Origin: Streptosporangiaceae bacterium
GTDB taxonomy: Bacteria > Actinomycetota > Actinomycetes > Streptosporangiales > Streptosporangiaceae
Assembly (NCBI GenBank): GCA_025934635.1
Contig: JAICWX010000009.1
Coordinates: forward strand, 1 to 59,225
DNA length: 59,225 nucleotides
Direction of reading: 5' to 3'
Part shown: positions 24,972 to 33,396 of the stretch, piece by piece
Layout of the letters: the number at the start of each line of letters is the position of its first letter
Position numbering within the stretch: position 1 is the stretch's first letter
Position numbers and translations under genes: made by a program
Notes under the pieces: model-generated
What the model saw: only the letters and a program-made list of their open reading frames with translations
Told to the model about the DNA's origin: nothing
Database searches by the model: none

Positions 24972-25669
24972 CCGTGCACACCGAAGTCGGCGCCTACTCG
25001 ATGGGCCTGCTCGATGAACGGGACCGGCGGGCGTTCGAGGATCACCTGGCCGGATGCCAGTCCTGCGCGGCCGAGCTAGCCGAGCTGTCGCCGATGGCGG
25101 CCCTGCTCAAGGGGATCGGGCCGGTGGAGGCCGCGGCTGGGGTCCCAACTGGGGCCGCGGACCGCCAGGCCAGCGGGGCGGACGTCACCCAGCTCATCCA
25201 CCGGCGCGCGACCCGGCAGCGCCAGCACCGGCGCTGGCAGGTCGTGGTGGGCGCGGCGGCCGGCATCGCGCTGATCGGCGGGGGCATCGGCGTCGGCGTC
25301 GCGGCGGCGTCGCAGCACGGCGGCCCCGCCGCTCCGGCCGTGGCCATCGCGGGCCAGCTGCACTCCGCCACCGATCCCGGCACGGGCGTGGCCGGAACCG
25401 TCGGCCTGCAGGCCAAGGCCTGGGGAACCGTGGTCACCCTGGACCTGTCGAAGGTGCACGGGCCGGTGGAATGCGAGGCGGTGGCCGTGTCCACGTCCGG
25501 GGAACGGCGGGTGGTCATGGGCTGGCTGGTGCCCGCCCCGGGCGACGGCGTTCCCGGCCACCCGGCCCACCTGGTGATCCAGGGCGGCACCTCCATCCCG
25601 CCAGGCGACCTGGCTCGGATCGACGTCGACGTGGTGAACGGCCGGACCCTGCTGTCGATCCCGGTCTAG
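24968..25669 (+). CDS. Anti-sigma factor with zf-HC2 domain (RslA-like)
   Basis: A 233-residue single-pass membrane protein. The N-terminal zinc anti-sigma domain holds His4 and the signature H26-x3-C30-x2-C33 (HLAGCQSC). A transmembrane segment is at about 91-115 (WQVVVGAAAGIALIGGG), followed by an external domain of about 115 residues. It should hold the sigma factor at the membrane until zinc loss or proteolysis releases it, as with M. tuberculosis SigL/RslA. The 4-bp overlap with the sigma gene indicates coupled translation. Confidence 0.9.
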   Translation: MTVHTEVGAYSMGLLDERDRRAFEDHLAGCQSCAAELAELSPMAALLKGIGPVEAAAGVPTGAADRQASGADVTQLIHRRATRQRQHRRWQVVVGAAAGIALIGGGIGVGVAAASQHGGPAAPAVAIAGQLHSATDPGTGVAGTVGLQAKAWGTVVTLDLSKVHGPVECEAVAVSTSGERRVVMGWLVPAPGDGVPGHPAHLVIQGGTSIPPGDLARIDVDVVNGRTLLSIPV

Positions 25670-25702
25670 GCGGTCCGGTCTCGGCGATCCCGGTCTCGGC
25701 GG

Positions 25703-26173
25703 CTACCCCGGGGAGCCTGGCCTGGGTAAGGAAACCGGGAGCTTGACCAGGGTCAGGAAGAACGTGTCGATCTGCCGGATGGCCTCGATGAAGTGCTCGA
25801 AGTCGACGGGCTTGCTGACGAACGCGTTGGCGTGCAGCGCGTAGCTGCGCACGATGTCCTCCTCGGCCTGCGAGGTGGTCAGCATGATCACCGGGATGGT
25901 CAGCAGGTCGTCGTCCTGCTTGAGCTCGGCCAGCACCTCCATGCCGCCGCGCCGGGGCAAGTTGACGTCGAGCAGGATCAGGCCCGGGCGCGGCGCGTCG
26001 GCGTAGGGCCCGGTCTGGTGCAGGAACTGCATGGCCTGCTCGCCGTCGCTGACCACGTGCAGCCGGTTCTGGATCTTGTAGTGCTCGAAGGCCTCCCTGG
26101 TCATGAGGACGTCACCCTCGTCGTCCTCGACCAGCAGGACGTCGATCACCCTGGCCTCGTCGTACTCAGTCAT
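25703..26173 (-). CDS. Single-domain response regulator (Rcp1-like)
   Basis: A 156-residue stand-alone receiver domain with no output domain. The acidic pocket VEDDEGD (15-21), phosphoacceptor Asp69 (LLLDVNLP-type loop) and Lys121 (VSKPVD) are intact. Its features (REAFEHYKIQN, MLTTS) resemble Rcp1-type regulators that pair with phytochrome-like kinases. It overlaps the kinase gene by 8 bp and is the last gene of the phosphatase-kinase-regulator operon, so it is probably the phosphorylation partner of that kinase. Confidence 0.9.
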   Translation of the reverse strand: MTEYDEARVIDVLLVEDDEGDVLMTREAFEHYKIQNRLHVVSDGEQAMQFLHQTGPYADAPRPGLILLDVNLPRRGGMEVLAELKQDDDLLTIPVIMLTTSQAEEDIVRSYALHANAFVSKPVDFEHFIEAIRQIDTFFLTLVKLPVSLPRPGSPG

Positions 26174-27815
26174 CGGCTTCCTCGTCTTCGCGGAGCAGGG
26201 CGTCGGCTGCTTCCTGGGTCAGTGTCCCCGACGGTTCGGGGTTCTCGTCGTCCGGGGCCTGGTCCATCGTCTCGGCCGCCATGGGCACCGTGAACAGGAA
26301 CCGCGAGCCTTCTGTATAAGTCGTGTCGAGCCAGATCTTGCCGCCGAAATACTCGATGATCTTCTTGGTCATGGCCAGGCCGATGCCGGTGCCCGGGTAG
26401 GCGCTCCGCTCGTGCAGGCGCTGGAAGATCACGAAGATCCGGTCAGCGTACTCCGGCTCGATCCCGATGCCGTTGTCGGCGAAGGAGAACAGCCAGAACG
26501 GCTCGTCCTTGGTACAGGTGATGACGATGCGGGGCGGCTTGCCGCCGCTGAACTTCAGCGCGTTGCCGAGCAGGTTCTGGAACACCGCGGTGAGCAGCGT
26601 CAGCTCGGCCAGCACCAGCGGCAGGTGCCCGCTCTCCACGGTGGCGCCGGTCTCCTCCATCGCCGTGGTCAGGTTGGCCCGGGCCTGCGAGAGCGCGGCC
26701 TCACTCGATACCAGGGAGGGCTCGCGCGCCGACCGGCCCACCCGGCTGTACTGGAGCAGGTCGTTGATCAGGGCCTGCATCCGCTTGGCGCCGTCCACCG
26801 CGAACTCGATGTACTGGTCGGCCCGGGCATCGAGCTGGCCCGCGTAGCGGCGCTGCAGCAGCTGGGTGAAGCTGGCCACCTTGCGCAGCGGCTCCTGCAG
26901 GTCGTGCGACGCGATGTAGGCGAACTGCTCGAGCTCGGAGTTCGACCGCTCCAGCTCTTCAGTGTGCTCCTGCAGCAGGGTGTTCGCCTGCCGCGACTCG
27001 GCCAGCGCCTGCAGGATGCGCTCGCGCATCGTATTCACGTCCGCGGCCAGGTCAGTCACCTCGCGCGGCCCGGTCAGGGCGACCCGGCGCTCGAAGTTGC
27101 CGTCCGCCACCAGGCGGGCCTCGGAGGCGAGCTGATGCAGCGGCTGGATCGCGGCCTTCCGCAGGCCGATGGCGAGCAGCGCCACGGTGGCGGCGAGGCC
27201 GACCGCGACCCCGATGAACACGGCGTCCAGCACGATGGCCGAGTCGCTCAGGGCCGCGACGGCGTGGGCCCGGGCACCTGCGACATCACCTTGGAGCACG
27301 GCTATCCTGGCGCGCAGGGCGTCGAAGTCCGCCTTGCCGGTCAGGGTATCGGCGCCGGTCACCGGCTTCTTGGTCTGGCTGATCTCGTTGATGGTCGGCT
27401 GCACGTAGTGACTGCGCCAGAAGTGCGCCTGGGTGGTCACGCTCTTCAGGTTGGCGGCGGCCGACGCCGGAAGCTGGCCGATGACGGCGTTCAGGGCCGC
27501 GAGGGAGCTCTTCTCCGTGGCCACCCCGTCGTTGTACGGCTGCAGGAAGTCCCGCTGGGCGCTGAGCGCATAGCCGCGCACGCCGGTTTCCTGGTTGACC
27601 AGGGCGGTGTCGAGCCGCTGGACCTGGAGCGCGGCCGGGTCGATGATGCTGACCACCCGCTCGCGGTTGTCGTGCAGGCTGAGCAGCGCCAGGCCGCCCG
27701 CCACCACGGCGGCCACCGAGAACAGCAGCAGGACCAGCAGGGCCACGCCGACGATCCGGCTCAGCGGCCAGCGTCGCGACTGGTTCTCGCGGCGTCTGAC
27801 GATGAGGTCAGTCAT
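26166..27815 (-). CDS. CHASE3/HAMP sensor histidine kinase
   Basis: A 549-residue membrane kinase. Transmembrane helix 1 (about 20-47), an external CHASE3 domain (about 48-190), helix 2 (about 193-217), HAMP, a coiled linker, HisKA with His304 (IASHDLQEPLRK) and an ATPase domain with N box (QNLLGNALKFS) and G boxes (DNGIGIEP, GTGIGLAM). The IASHDLQEPLRK H-box is the type seen in phytochrome-family kinases, although no chromophore domain is present. The C-terminal acidic tail is unusual. It is flanked in the operon by a REC-PP2C phosphatase and a receiver. Confidence 0.92.
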   Translation of the reverse strand: MTDLIVRRRENQSRRWPLSRIVGVALLVLLLFSVAAVVAGGLALLSLHDNRERVVSIIDPAALQVQRLDTALVNQETGVRGYALSAQRDFLQPYNDGVATEKSSLAALNAVIGQLPASAAANLKSVTTQAHFWRSHYVQPTINEISQTKKPVTGADTLTGKADFDALRARIAVLQGDVAGARAHAVAALSDSAIVLDAVFIGVAVGLAATVALLAIGLRKAAIQPLHQLASEARLVADGNFERRVALTGPREVTDLAADVNTMRERILQALAESRQANTLLQEHTEELERSNSELEQFAYIASHDLQEPLRKVASFTQLLQRRYAGQLDARADQYIEFAVDGAKRMQALINDLLQYSRVGRSAREPSLVSSEAALSQARANLTTAMEETGATVESGHLPLVLAELTLLTAVFQNLLGNALKFSGGKPPRIVITCTKDEPFWLFSFADNGIGIEPEYADRIFVIFQRLHERSAYPGTGIGLAMTKKIIEYFGGKIWLDTTYTEGSRFLFTVPMAAETMDQAPDDENPEPSGTLTQEAADALLREDEEADD

Positions 27816-29016
27816 GGACCGAGGGGGACGAGAAACCCAGCTCCAGGACGGCCAGGTCGTCGTCCAGGTTTCCCCCGTTCAGCTGGCGGACACGGTCGAT
27901 CACCTGGTCGAGCACCTCCTCCCGGGGCTGGCCCGGAATGCTGGGAATCTCCTTGAGGAGGTCCATCAGCCCTTCGCTGCCGAGCCGTTCTGACCCCTGC
28001 CCGATCCGGCCCTCGATAAGCCCGTCGGTGAAGAGCAGTATCGACCAGCTGCCGTCGAGCTCGATCCGGGTCTCCGGCCAGTCCCGCACCTCGGACAGGC
28101 CGAGCGGCGCGGCCGGGCGGGTGGGGAACTCGGCGACGCCGCTGCGGTTGAGCAGCATCGGCGGCAGGTGGCCGGCCATCCGGATCCGGCCGCTGGTCCG
28201 GTCCGGCTGCACCGAGATCATGCACATCGTGGCGAACATGGTGTCGTCCTGGCGCTCGTGCTCGAGCAGTTCGCTGAGCGTGGCCAGGATCTCCTCGGCC
28301 GGGCGCCCGGCCAGCACCAGGGTCCGCCACGCGACCCGCAGGCACACGCCGAGCGCGGCCTCGGCCGGGCCGCGGCCGCACACGTCGCCGATGAGGGCGT
28401 GCACCCAGCGGTCGGAGGATTCGACCACGTCGTAGAAGTCGCCGCCGAGCAGGTGGTGCTGGCCGCCGGGCAGGCAGCGGGCCGCCACGCTCAGCCGCGG
28501 GTCGGTCAGCAGCGGCGACGGCAGCAGGCCGCGCTCCAGCCGGGCGTTCTCCTGGGCGTGGAGCTGCGCCACGTGCAGCGCGCGCTGCACCTCCTCGGCG
28601 CGCCGCCGCTCGACCGCGTACCGGATGACCCGGTTCAGCTGGTGCCCGGCGACGTCGCCCTTGACCAGGTAGTCCTGGGCGCCGGCCCGGACCGCCTGCT
28701 CCCCCAGGTGCTCGCTGGCCTGGCCGGTCAGCATGACGACGGCCGCCTCCGGCTCCTGCTGGAGCAGCTGCCTGAGCCCGTTCAGGCCCTGCGAATCCGG
28801 CAGGCCCAGGTCGAGCAGCACGCAGGCGGCCCCGGCGATCAGGCCCTTGGCCTGGGTCAGCGACCGCGCCCGCTGCACGACGACAGAGGCTCCCACTTCG
28901 CGCAGCAGCTCGCCGACCAGCAGCGCATCGCCGTCGTCGTCTTCGACGAGCAGGACCTGGACCTGCTCGTCGGCGTCGGCGACCGCCGCGGCCTGGAGTT
29001 CAGCATTGCTTGTCAT
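27808..29016 (-). CDS. Response regulator fused to SpoIIE/PP2C phosphatase
   Basis: A 402-residue two-domain protein: an N-terminal receiver (about 18-135) with Asp69 (VLLDLGLP) and Lys119 (YLVKGDV), a coiled-coil linker (about 136-165), then an RsbU/SpoIIE-type PP2C phosphatase. Metal-binding aspartates are visible in GGDFYDVV (191-198) and TDGLIEGR. Such proteins dephosphorylate anti-sigma antagonists in partner-switching, so phosphorylation by the adjacent kinase may feed into a sigma-B-like network. No RsbV/RsbW genes are in the window. It is the first gene of the operon, overlapping the kinase by 8 bp. Confidence 0.9.
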   Translation of the reverse strand: MTSNAELQAAAVADADEQVQVLLVEDDDGDALLVGELLREVGASVVVQRARSLTQAKGLIAGAACVLLDLGLPDSQGLNGLRQLLQQEPEAAVVMLTGQASEHLGEQAVRAGAQDYLVKGDVAGHQLNRVIRYAVERRRAEEVQRALHVAQLHAQENARLERGLLPSPLLTDPRLSVAARCLPGGQHHLLGGDFYDVVESSDRWVHALIGDVCGRGPAEAALGVCLRVAWRTLVLAGRPAEEILATLSELLEHERQDDTMFATMCMISVQPDRTSGRIRMAGHLPPMLLNRSGVAEFPTRPAAPLGLSEVRDWPETRIELDGSWSILLFTDGLIEGRIGQGSERLGSEGLMDLLKEIPSIPGQPREEVLDQVIDRVRQLNGGNLDDDLAVLELGFSSPSVHD

Positions 29017-29137
29017 GGGGGGTCCTACATCAATGATGCGAGCTGACGTGACGGGTGGGTAGTTAGCGTACGGGAACAGATATCAACAATCGCGGAGATA
29101 CCATCATGCCCGCCCCGCGTCAGTGCGCGGGACCACC

Positions 29138-30748
29138 CTAGATAGCCTGCGGGAACCTGAACACGCGGTGCGGGTCGTACTTGGCCTTGATCTGGGTGAG
29201 GCGGGAGAGATTAGCACCGTAGTAGGCCTGCCGCCAGTTGGTCAGCGCCGGGTCGATGTAGTTCTGGTAGGCCTGGCCGCTGGCGTAGGGGCGCATCGAC
29301 TGCCAGAACGACTGCTGCCAGGCGTGCTGGCGGGCTACCGCGGCGGCCGGCGCGCCGGCCGGCCAGGTGGTCGTGTACTGGGCCTGGAAGAGCCCGTTGC
29401 GGTGCACGAACGCGGTGGCGCCGGGGCCGACCCGGTTGACCGCGCCGCCGAGCGCGTCGAACGCGATGCCGCCGGACGCGCCCGACGCGCCGCCGGCCCG
29501 CTGGAACTTCGTCACGCCGGCCAGCAAGGTGGCGATCCCGCGGCTGCTCAGCGGCTTGGTGAAGATGTCGGACTTGGCGTACTCCGAGGCCCGCGCGAGC
29601 CGGCCCGCCGGGTTCTGGGTGGGCAGGTGGCACTGGTTCACGGTGAGGCTGGCGCAGCCCGCCTCCACCAGCATCGCGTGCAGCCAGCTGGTGGTCTCCA
29701 TGAACGGCGAGGACGGGTGCGACCCGGCCGCCGCGTACAGCTTCTCCAGCTGGGCGGCGGCCCCGCTGATGCTGCCCAGGTAGGTGCCGCCGACCTGGAT
29801 GGACGGAACGGAGCCGCCCGGCGCCGCGGACAGGTGCACGTTCGACCAGAGCGCGTCCGGGGCGTGCGGCGCCCAGTTCTGCCAGGCGGAGATCACCCTG
29901 GCGGCCTGGGACCACGGCCAGGACAAGAAGAACAGCACGATGTTCCCGACCGGGTGGGTACCGAAGGTGAACGAGGTGACCACGCCGAAGTTGCCGCCGC
30001 CCCCGCCGCGGCAGGCCCAGAACAGGTCGGAATTCTGGTTCGCGTTACACGTCCGGACCTGGCCGTCGGCCGTGACGATCTGCAGCGACTTCACGTTGTC
30101 GCTGGTCAGCCCGTAGGCACGGGAGACCACGCCGACGCCGCCGCCGAGTGTGAGGCCGGAGATGCCAACCGTCGGGCAGGACCCGCCCGGCACGCCGCGC
30201 CCGTGTGCGGCGAGCCCGCTGTAGAAGTCGATCAGCTTGGTGCCCGCGCCGACGACGGCGGTGCTCCCGCTGACGTTCACCCCGGACATCCGGGTCACGT
30301 CGATGATCAGGCCGCTGCCCGAGGACCAGCCGGCGTAGCTGTGGCCGCCGCACCGGGCGGCTACCGGTATCCCGAACTTGCGCACGAAGGCCAGGCAGGT
30401 CGACACGTCGTGCGGGTTGCGGCAGTAGGCGACGCCGGCCGGGTGCAGCGAGTCGAACCGCGGGTCGAACAGCCGCTTGGACACCGCGTAGGCGGACTCG
30501 CCCGGGCGGACCAGCGGCCCGGACAGGTCATGGCCGAGGGCGGTCCAGTCGGCGGGCTTGGGCGTGGAGGCAGCGCGGGGGGCCGTGACCGCGCGGGCGG
30601 TCCGGGCCGCGCTGTCCGCCATGGCCGCACTGGTACCGGCGCTCGCGGTGCTGGCCGCGCCGGCCCGGCTGCACGAGGCGAGCAGGCCGGCTCCCCCGGC
30701 CGCCGCCGCCAGCCGCAGGAACTCGCGCCGCCCCTGGTCGTTAGCCAT
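29138..30748 (-). CDS. Tat-exported FAD-linked oxidase (BBE type)
   Basis: A 536-residue flavoprotein oxidase of the berberine-bridge/FAD-binding_4 family. It has a Tat signal (RREFLRLAAA) ending in a lipobox-like LLASC (Cys26), so it may be a Tat-exported lipoprotein. FAD is probably attached twice: His136 (RCGGHSYAGWSSG) and Cys191 (PGGSCPTVGISG). The BBE segment closes the protein (YYGANLSRLTQIKAKYDP). Such enzymes oxidise sugars, alkaloids or polyketide intermediates with O2. It is divergent from the MarR gene, with a 216-bp regulatory gap. Confidence 0.9.
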   Translation of the reverse strand: MANDQGRREFLRLAAAAGGAGLLASCSRAGAASTASAGTSAAMADSAARTARAVTAPRAASTPKPADWTALGHDLSGPLVRPGESAYAVSKRLFDPRFDSLHPAGVAYCRNPHDVSTCLAFVRKFGIPVAARCGGHSYAGWSSGSGLIIDVTRMSGVNVSGSTAVVGAGTKLIDFYSGLAAHGRGVPGGSCPTVGISGLTLGGGVGVVSRAYGLTSDNVKSLQIVTADGQVRTCNANQNSDLFWACRGGGGGNFGVVTSFTFGTHPVGNIVLFFLSWPWSQAARVISAWQNWAPHAPDALWSNVHLSAAPGGSVPSIQVGGTYLGSISGAAAQLEKLYAAAGSHPSSPFMETTSWLHAMLVEAGCASLTVNQCHLPTQNPAGRLARASEYAKSDIFTKPLSSRGIATLLAGVTKFQRAGGASGASGGIAFDALGGAVNRVGPGATAFVHRNGLFQAQYTTTWPAGAPAAAVARQHAWQQSFWQSMRPYASGQAYQNYIDPALTNWRQAYYGANLSRLTQIKAKYDPHRVFRFPQAI

Positions 30749-30850
30749 CGCGTGTGCCCTCCTTCACATGAATCCCCGGAAGTTAAGACGCCGCAGGCCC
30801 GTTAATAGTTGTGCGGCGGCAGGTTCGCACGGATTCTGCCCGTTATTGAC

Positions 30851-30879
30851 TTGCTTGCACCAGCAAGCAGGAATATGGT
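30851..30879 (+). promoter_or_regulatory. Candidate MarR promoter/operator
   Basis: TTGCTT (30851-30856), 17 nt, TATGGT (30874-30879) form a plausible housekeeping promoter. Overlying its -35 and spacer is an exact dyad TGCTTGC-ACCA-GCAAGCA (30852-30869). This is where a MarR-type dimer would block its own gene and possibly the divergent oxidase. Confidence 0.55.
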
Positions 30880-30964
30880 TGAGCTACTCAAAGGTTTAGA
30901 GACTCAGACTTTGAGGGATTCAGAGGTTGATCGGGTCTAAGGAACGGGACTGGAGGTGAGCGCC

Positions 30965-31447
30965 ATGGAGGAGGGTCTGGGGGCAGTACTCGACACCGCG
31001 GATACCGCTCACGTCGAGCCGTTGACCGACGATCAGCTCAACCAGCAGATCAGTGACACCATGCCCGAGCTCTTCAAGCACTTCCACGAGCTCGGCCAGC
31101 GCATCGCGACCGAGTTCGGGATGAACGGCAGTGACGCCATCGCCCTGCTCAAGCTCGATGCCCCGATGACGATGAAGGAACTCGGCCAGCGGATGGGCTG
31201 CGACCCTTCCTTCGTCACGTCGATCGCGGACGCCCTGGAGAAGCACGGGCTGGCCCGGCGGGAACCCTCGCTCCGGGACCGGCGGAGCAAGAACATCGTG
31301 CTCACCCCCGAGGGCGAGGCCGTCAGGGACCGGCTGTACCGCGAGATCTTGGCCCAGGCGCCGTGGTGCACGGCACTCGACACCGGCGAGCGCCGGTGCC
31401 TGCTCGGGCTGATGAAGAAGATGCTCCGATCGCGCTGCGGGAGGTGA
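30965..31447 (+). CDS. MarR-family transcriptional regulator
   Basis: A 160-residue winged-helix regulator of the MarR family: a helical N-terminal part (LNQQISDTMPELFKHFHE), a recognition region (MTMKELGQRMGCDPSFVTS) and a wing (REPSLRDRRSKNIVLTPEG). ATG 30965 is preferred over GTG 30956 because the SD GGAGGTGA (30952-30959) overlaps the GTG. It lies upstream of a DHA2-family exporter on the same strand, the common regulator-efflux pump arrangement. Confidence 0.9.
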   Translation: MEEGLGAVLDTADTAHVEPLTDDQLNQQISDTMPELFKHFHELGQRIATEFGMNGSDAIALLKLDAPMTMKELGQRMGCDPSFVTSIADALEKHGLARREPSLRDRRSKNIVLTPEGEAVRDRLYREILAQAPWCTALDTGERRCLLGLMKKMLRSRCGR

Positions 31448-31460
31448 TCGTCACAACTGC

Positions 31461-31498
31461 GGCGGCTATTTCGTCTTAAGCGATGAGACGAAAGCCGC
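31461..31498 (+). promoter_or_regulatory. Leader hairpin/operator between MarR and exporter genes
   Basis: Arms TTTCGTCT (31469-31476) and AGACGAAA (31486-31493) with a 9-nt loop, extended by a flanking GCGGC/GCCGC pairing with a 2-nt bulge. It starts 14 nt after the MarR stop and about 195 nt before the exporter start. It could be a terminator/attenuator or a second operator. The core TTTCGTC/GACGAAA is the same as in the dyad at 15188. Confidence 0.55.
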
Positions 31499-31691
31499 AG
31501 GGTCGTCTGTACCGAGGACGGCGACCCGCACGGGGAAGGAATGAGCTTACGGGGAACGGGAACCTCGGTCCGTTCGGACCAAAAATCTTTTAACACCGAA
31601 GTACGGCGCGCGACTGCGGGCACTGCCGCCCGGTCGCGGGCCTGGTTCGGCACGCCCTGAATCCTAGGGACTCTAGCTAGGGAGAATTGTC

Positions 31692-33284
31692 TTGTCCGCC
31701 ACATCGCCAGATACCGGGCAACCGACCCGGGAGGTCAGTATCCCGGCGGCGTCCGGCGCCGCCACATCGGCCAGCGCCCCGCCGCGCCGGCTGGGCCTGG
31801 CCCTTGCCGTCATCGCGACGGCACAGCTGATGGTCGTCCTCGACGCGACCATCGTCAACGTCGCGCTGCCGCATGTCCAGGACGCACTCCACTTCTCCGG
31901 CAGCAACCTGGAGTGGGTCGTCAACGCCTACGCGCTGGCCTTCGGCGGCCTGCTGCTGCTCGGCGGAAGATCGGGCGACCTACTGGGGCGCCGCCGGATC
32001 TTCATCTTCGGCATCTTGCTGTTCTCGATCGCCTCGCTGCTCGGCGGGTTCGCCACTGACCAGGCCTGGCTGCTCGGCGCGCGCGTCTTGCAGGGCATCG
32101 GCGGCGCATTCGCCGCGCCCACGGCACTGTCACTGATCGCGGTCACCTTCCCCGAGGGCCCGCCGCGCAACCGCGCGATGGGCGTGTACGCCGCGATGAG
32201 CGTGGCCGGCGGCGCCGTCGGCCTGATCGCGGGCGGCCTGCTGGTCCAGTACCTGGACTGGCGCTGGGTGTTCTTCGTGAACGTGCCGATCGGCCTGGCG
32301 CTCGCGTTCCTCGCCCCCCGGGTGCTCAGGGAGTCCGAGCGGCGGCGCGGTGCCTTCGACTTGCCCGGTGCCATCACCGGCAGCCTCGGCCTGGCCTCTC
32401 TCGTCTACGGCCTGTCCAGCGCCGCGACCAGCCCGAACGGCGTGTCGCACTGGGGTGACACCAAGGTGATCGTCTCGCTGGTGGCGGCGGTGGTGCTGCT
32501 GGTGGCGTTCGGCTTCATCGAGATGCGCAGCAGGCACGCGCTCGTCCCGACCCGGGTGCTGCGCAGCCGCGACCGTACCGGTTCCTACCTGATCATGCTC
32601 TGCGTGGGGACCGCGCTGTTCGGCATGTTCTTCTTCCTCACGCTCTTCCTGCAGGACGTGTGGGGGTACAGCGCGCTGAAGACCGGCATCGCCTACCTGC
32701 CGATGATCACCACGGTCATGGTGGCGTCCGGGATCTCGTCCCAGCTGATCAACCGGATCGGCGCCCGGCCGCTGATGATCGCCGGCACCGCGATCGCGAC
32801 CGGCGGGATGTTCTGGCTGTCCCGCATCAACGAGAACAGCCACTACGCCTCCGGGCTGCTCGGGCCGATGATGGTCACCGCGCTGGGCATGGGGCTGGTC
32901 TTCGTGCCGCTGTCCCTGGTGGCGCTGGCCAAGGTAGCCGACAACGACGCGGGCGTGGCGTCCTCGCTGCTCAACACCGGCCAGCAGGTCGGCGGGTCGA
33001 TCGGGCTCGCGATCCTGGGCACGGTGGCGTGGAGCGCGGTGGCGACCAGCATCCACTCGCAGACCGCGGCGGCGGCTAAGAACGCCACCGCGCACCTGTC
33101 CGGGGCGAAGGCGGCCGCCCTGCAGAAGGCGATCACCGACCACGCGTTCTCGGTCGGGTTCTCCAAGGGGTACGTAGTCTCCGCCGGTATCGCGGCGCTG
33201 GCCCTGATCATCACGCTGGTGGCAATCCGGGTCAAGAAGTCGGACCTGGCCGGCATCAACCCGATGGCGGCACCGGTCGACTGA
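31692..33284 (+). CDS. DHA2-family MFS multidrug exporter
   Basis: A 530-residue, fourteen-segment drug:H+ antiporter (EmrB/QacA type). Motif D1-like LDATIVNVALPHVQ is in segment 1, and GGRSGDLLGRRRIF forms the segment 2-3 loop. Motif C (about 150-170, VAGGAVGLIAGGLL) marks an exporter. The start is TTG 31692, 7 nt after GGGAG; no ATG or GTG gives the expected N-terminus. It is preceded by a MarR gene and a leader hairpin and followed by a strong terminator. Confidence 0.92.
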   Translation: MSATSPDTGQPTREVSIPAASGAATSASAPPRRLGLALAVIATAQLMVVLDATIVNVALPHVQDALHFSGSNLEWVVNAYALAFGGLLLLGGRSGDLLGRRRIFIFGILLFSIASLLGGFATDQAWLLGARVLQGIGGAFAAPTALSLIAVTFPEGPPRNRAMGVYAAMSVAGGAVGLIAGGLLVQYLDWRWVFFVNVPIGLALAFLAPRVLRESERRRGAFDLPGAITGSLGLASLVYGLSSAATSPNGVSHWGDTKVIVSLVAAVVLLVAFGFIEMRSRHALVPTRVLRSRDRTGSYLIMLCVGTALFGMFFFLTLFLQDVWGYSALKTGIAYLPMITTVMVASGISSQLINRIGARPLMIAGTAIATGGMFWLSRINENSHYASGLLGPMMVTALGMGLVFVPLSLVALAKVADNDAGVASSLLNTGQQVGGSIGLAILGTVAWSAVATSIHSQTAAAAKNATAHLSGAKAAALQKAITDHAFSVGFSKGYVVSAGIAALALIITLVAIRVKKSDLAGINPMAAPVD

Positions 33285-33297
33285 GATAGCACTGCGA

Positions 33298-33335
33298 CGA
33301 GGGCCCCGCGACGGTACGCCGTCGCGGGGCCCTCG
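33298..33335 (+). terminator. Rho-independent-like terminator after the exporter
   Basis: Perfect 17-nt arms (33298-33314 and 33319-33335) around the tetraloop TACG, 13 nt past the exporter stop and followed by CCTTTCCC. Confidence 0.85.
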
Positions 33336-33396
33336 CCTTTCCCGCGATGACCTGGCATACGATCGTGATGTCGCCTAGCCGGGAGGTTCGCAAGCT

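Noticed and set aside
26103..27956. 617-residue open frame opposite the histidine kinase
   Set aside because: Lacks recognisable domains and covers exactly the complement of the kinase gene.
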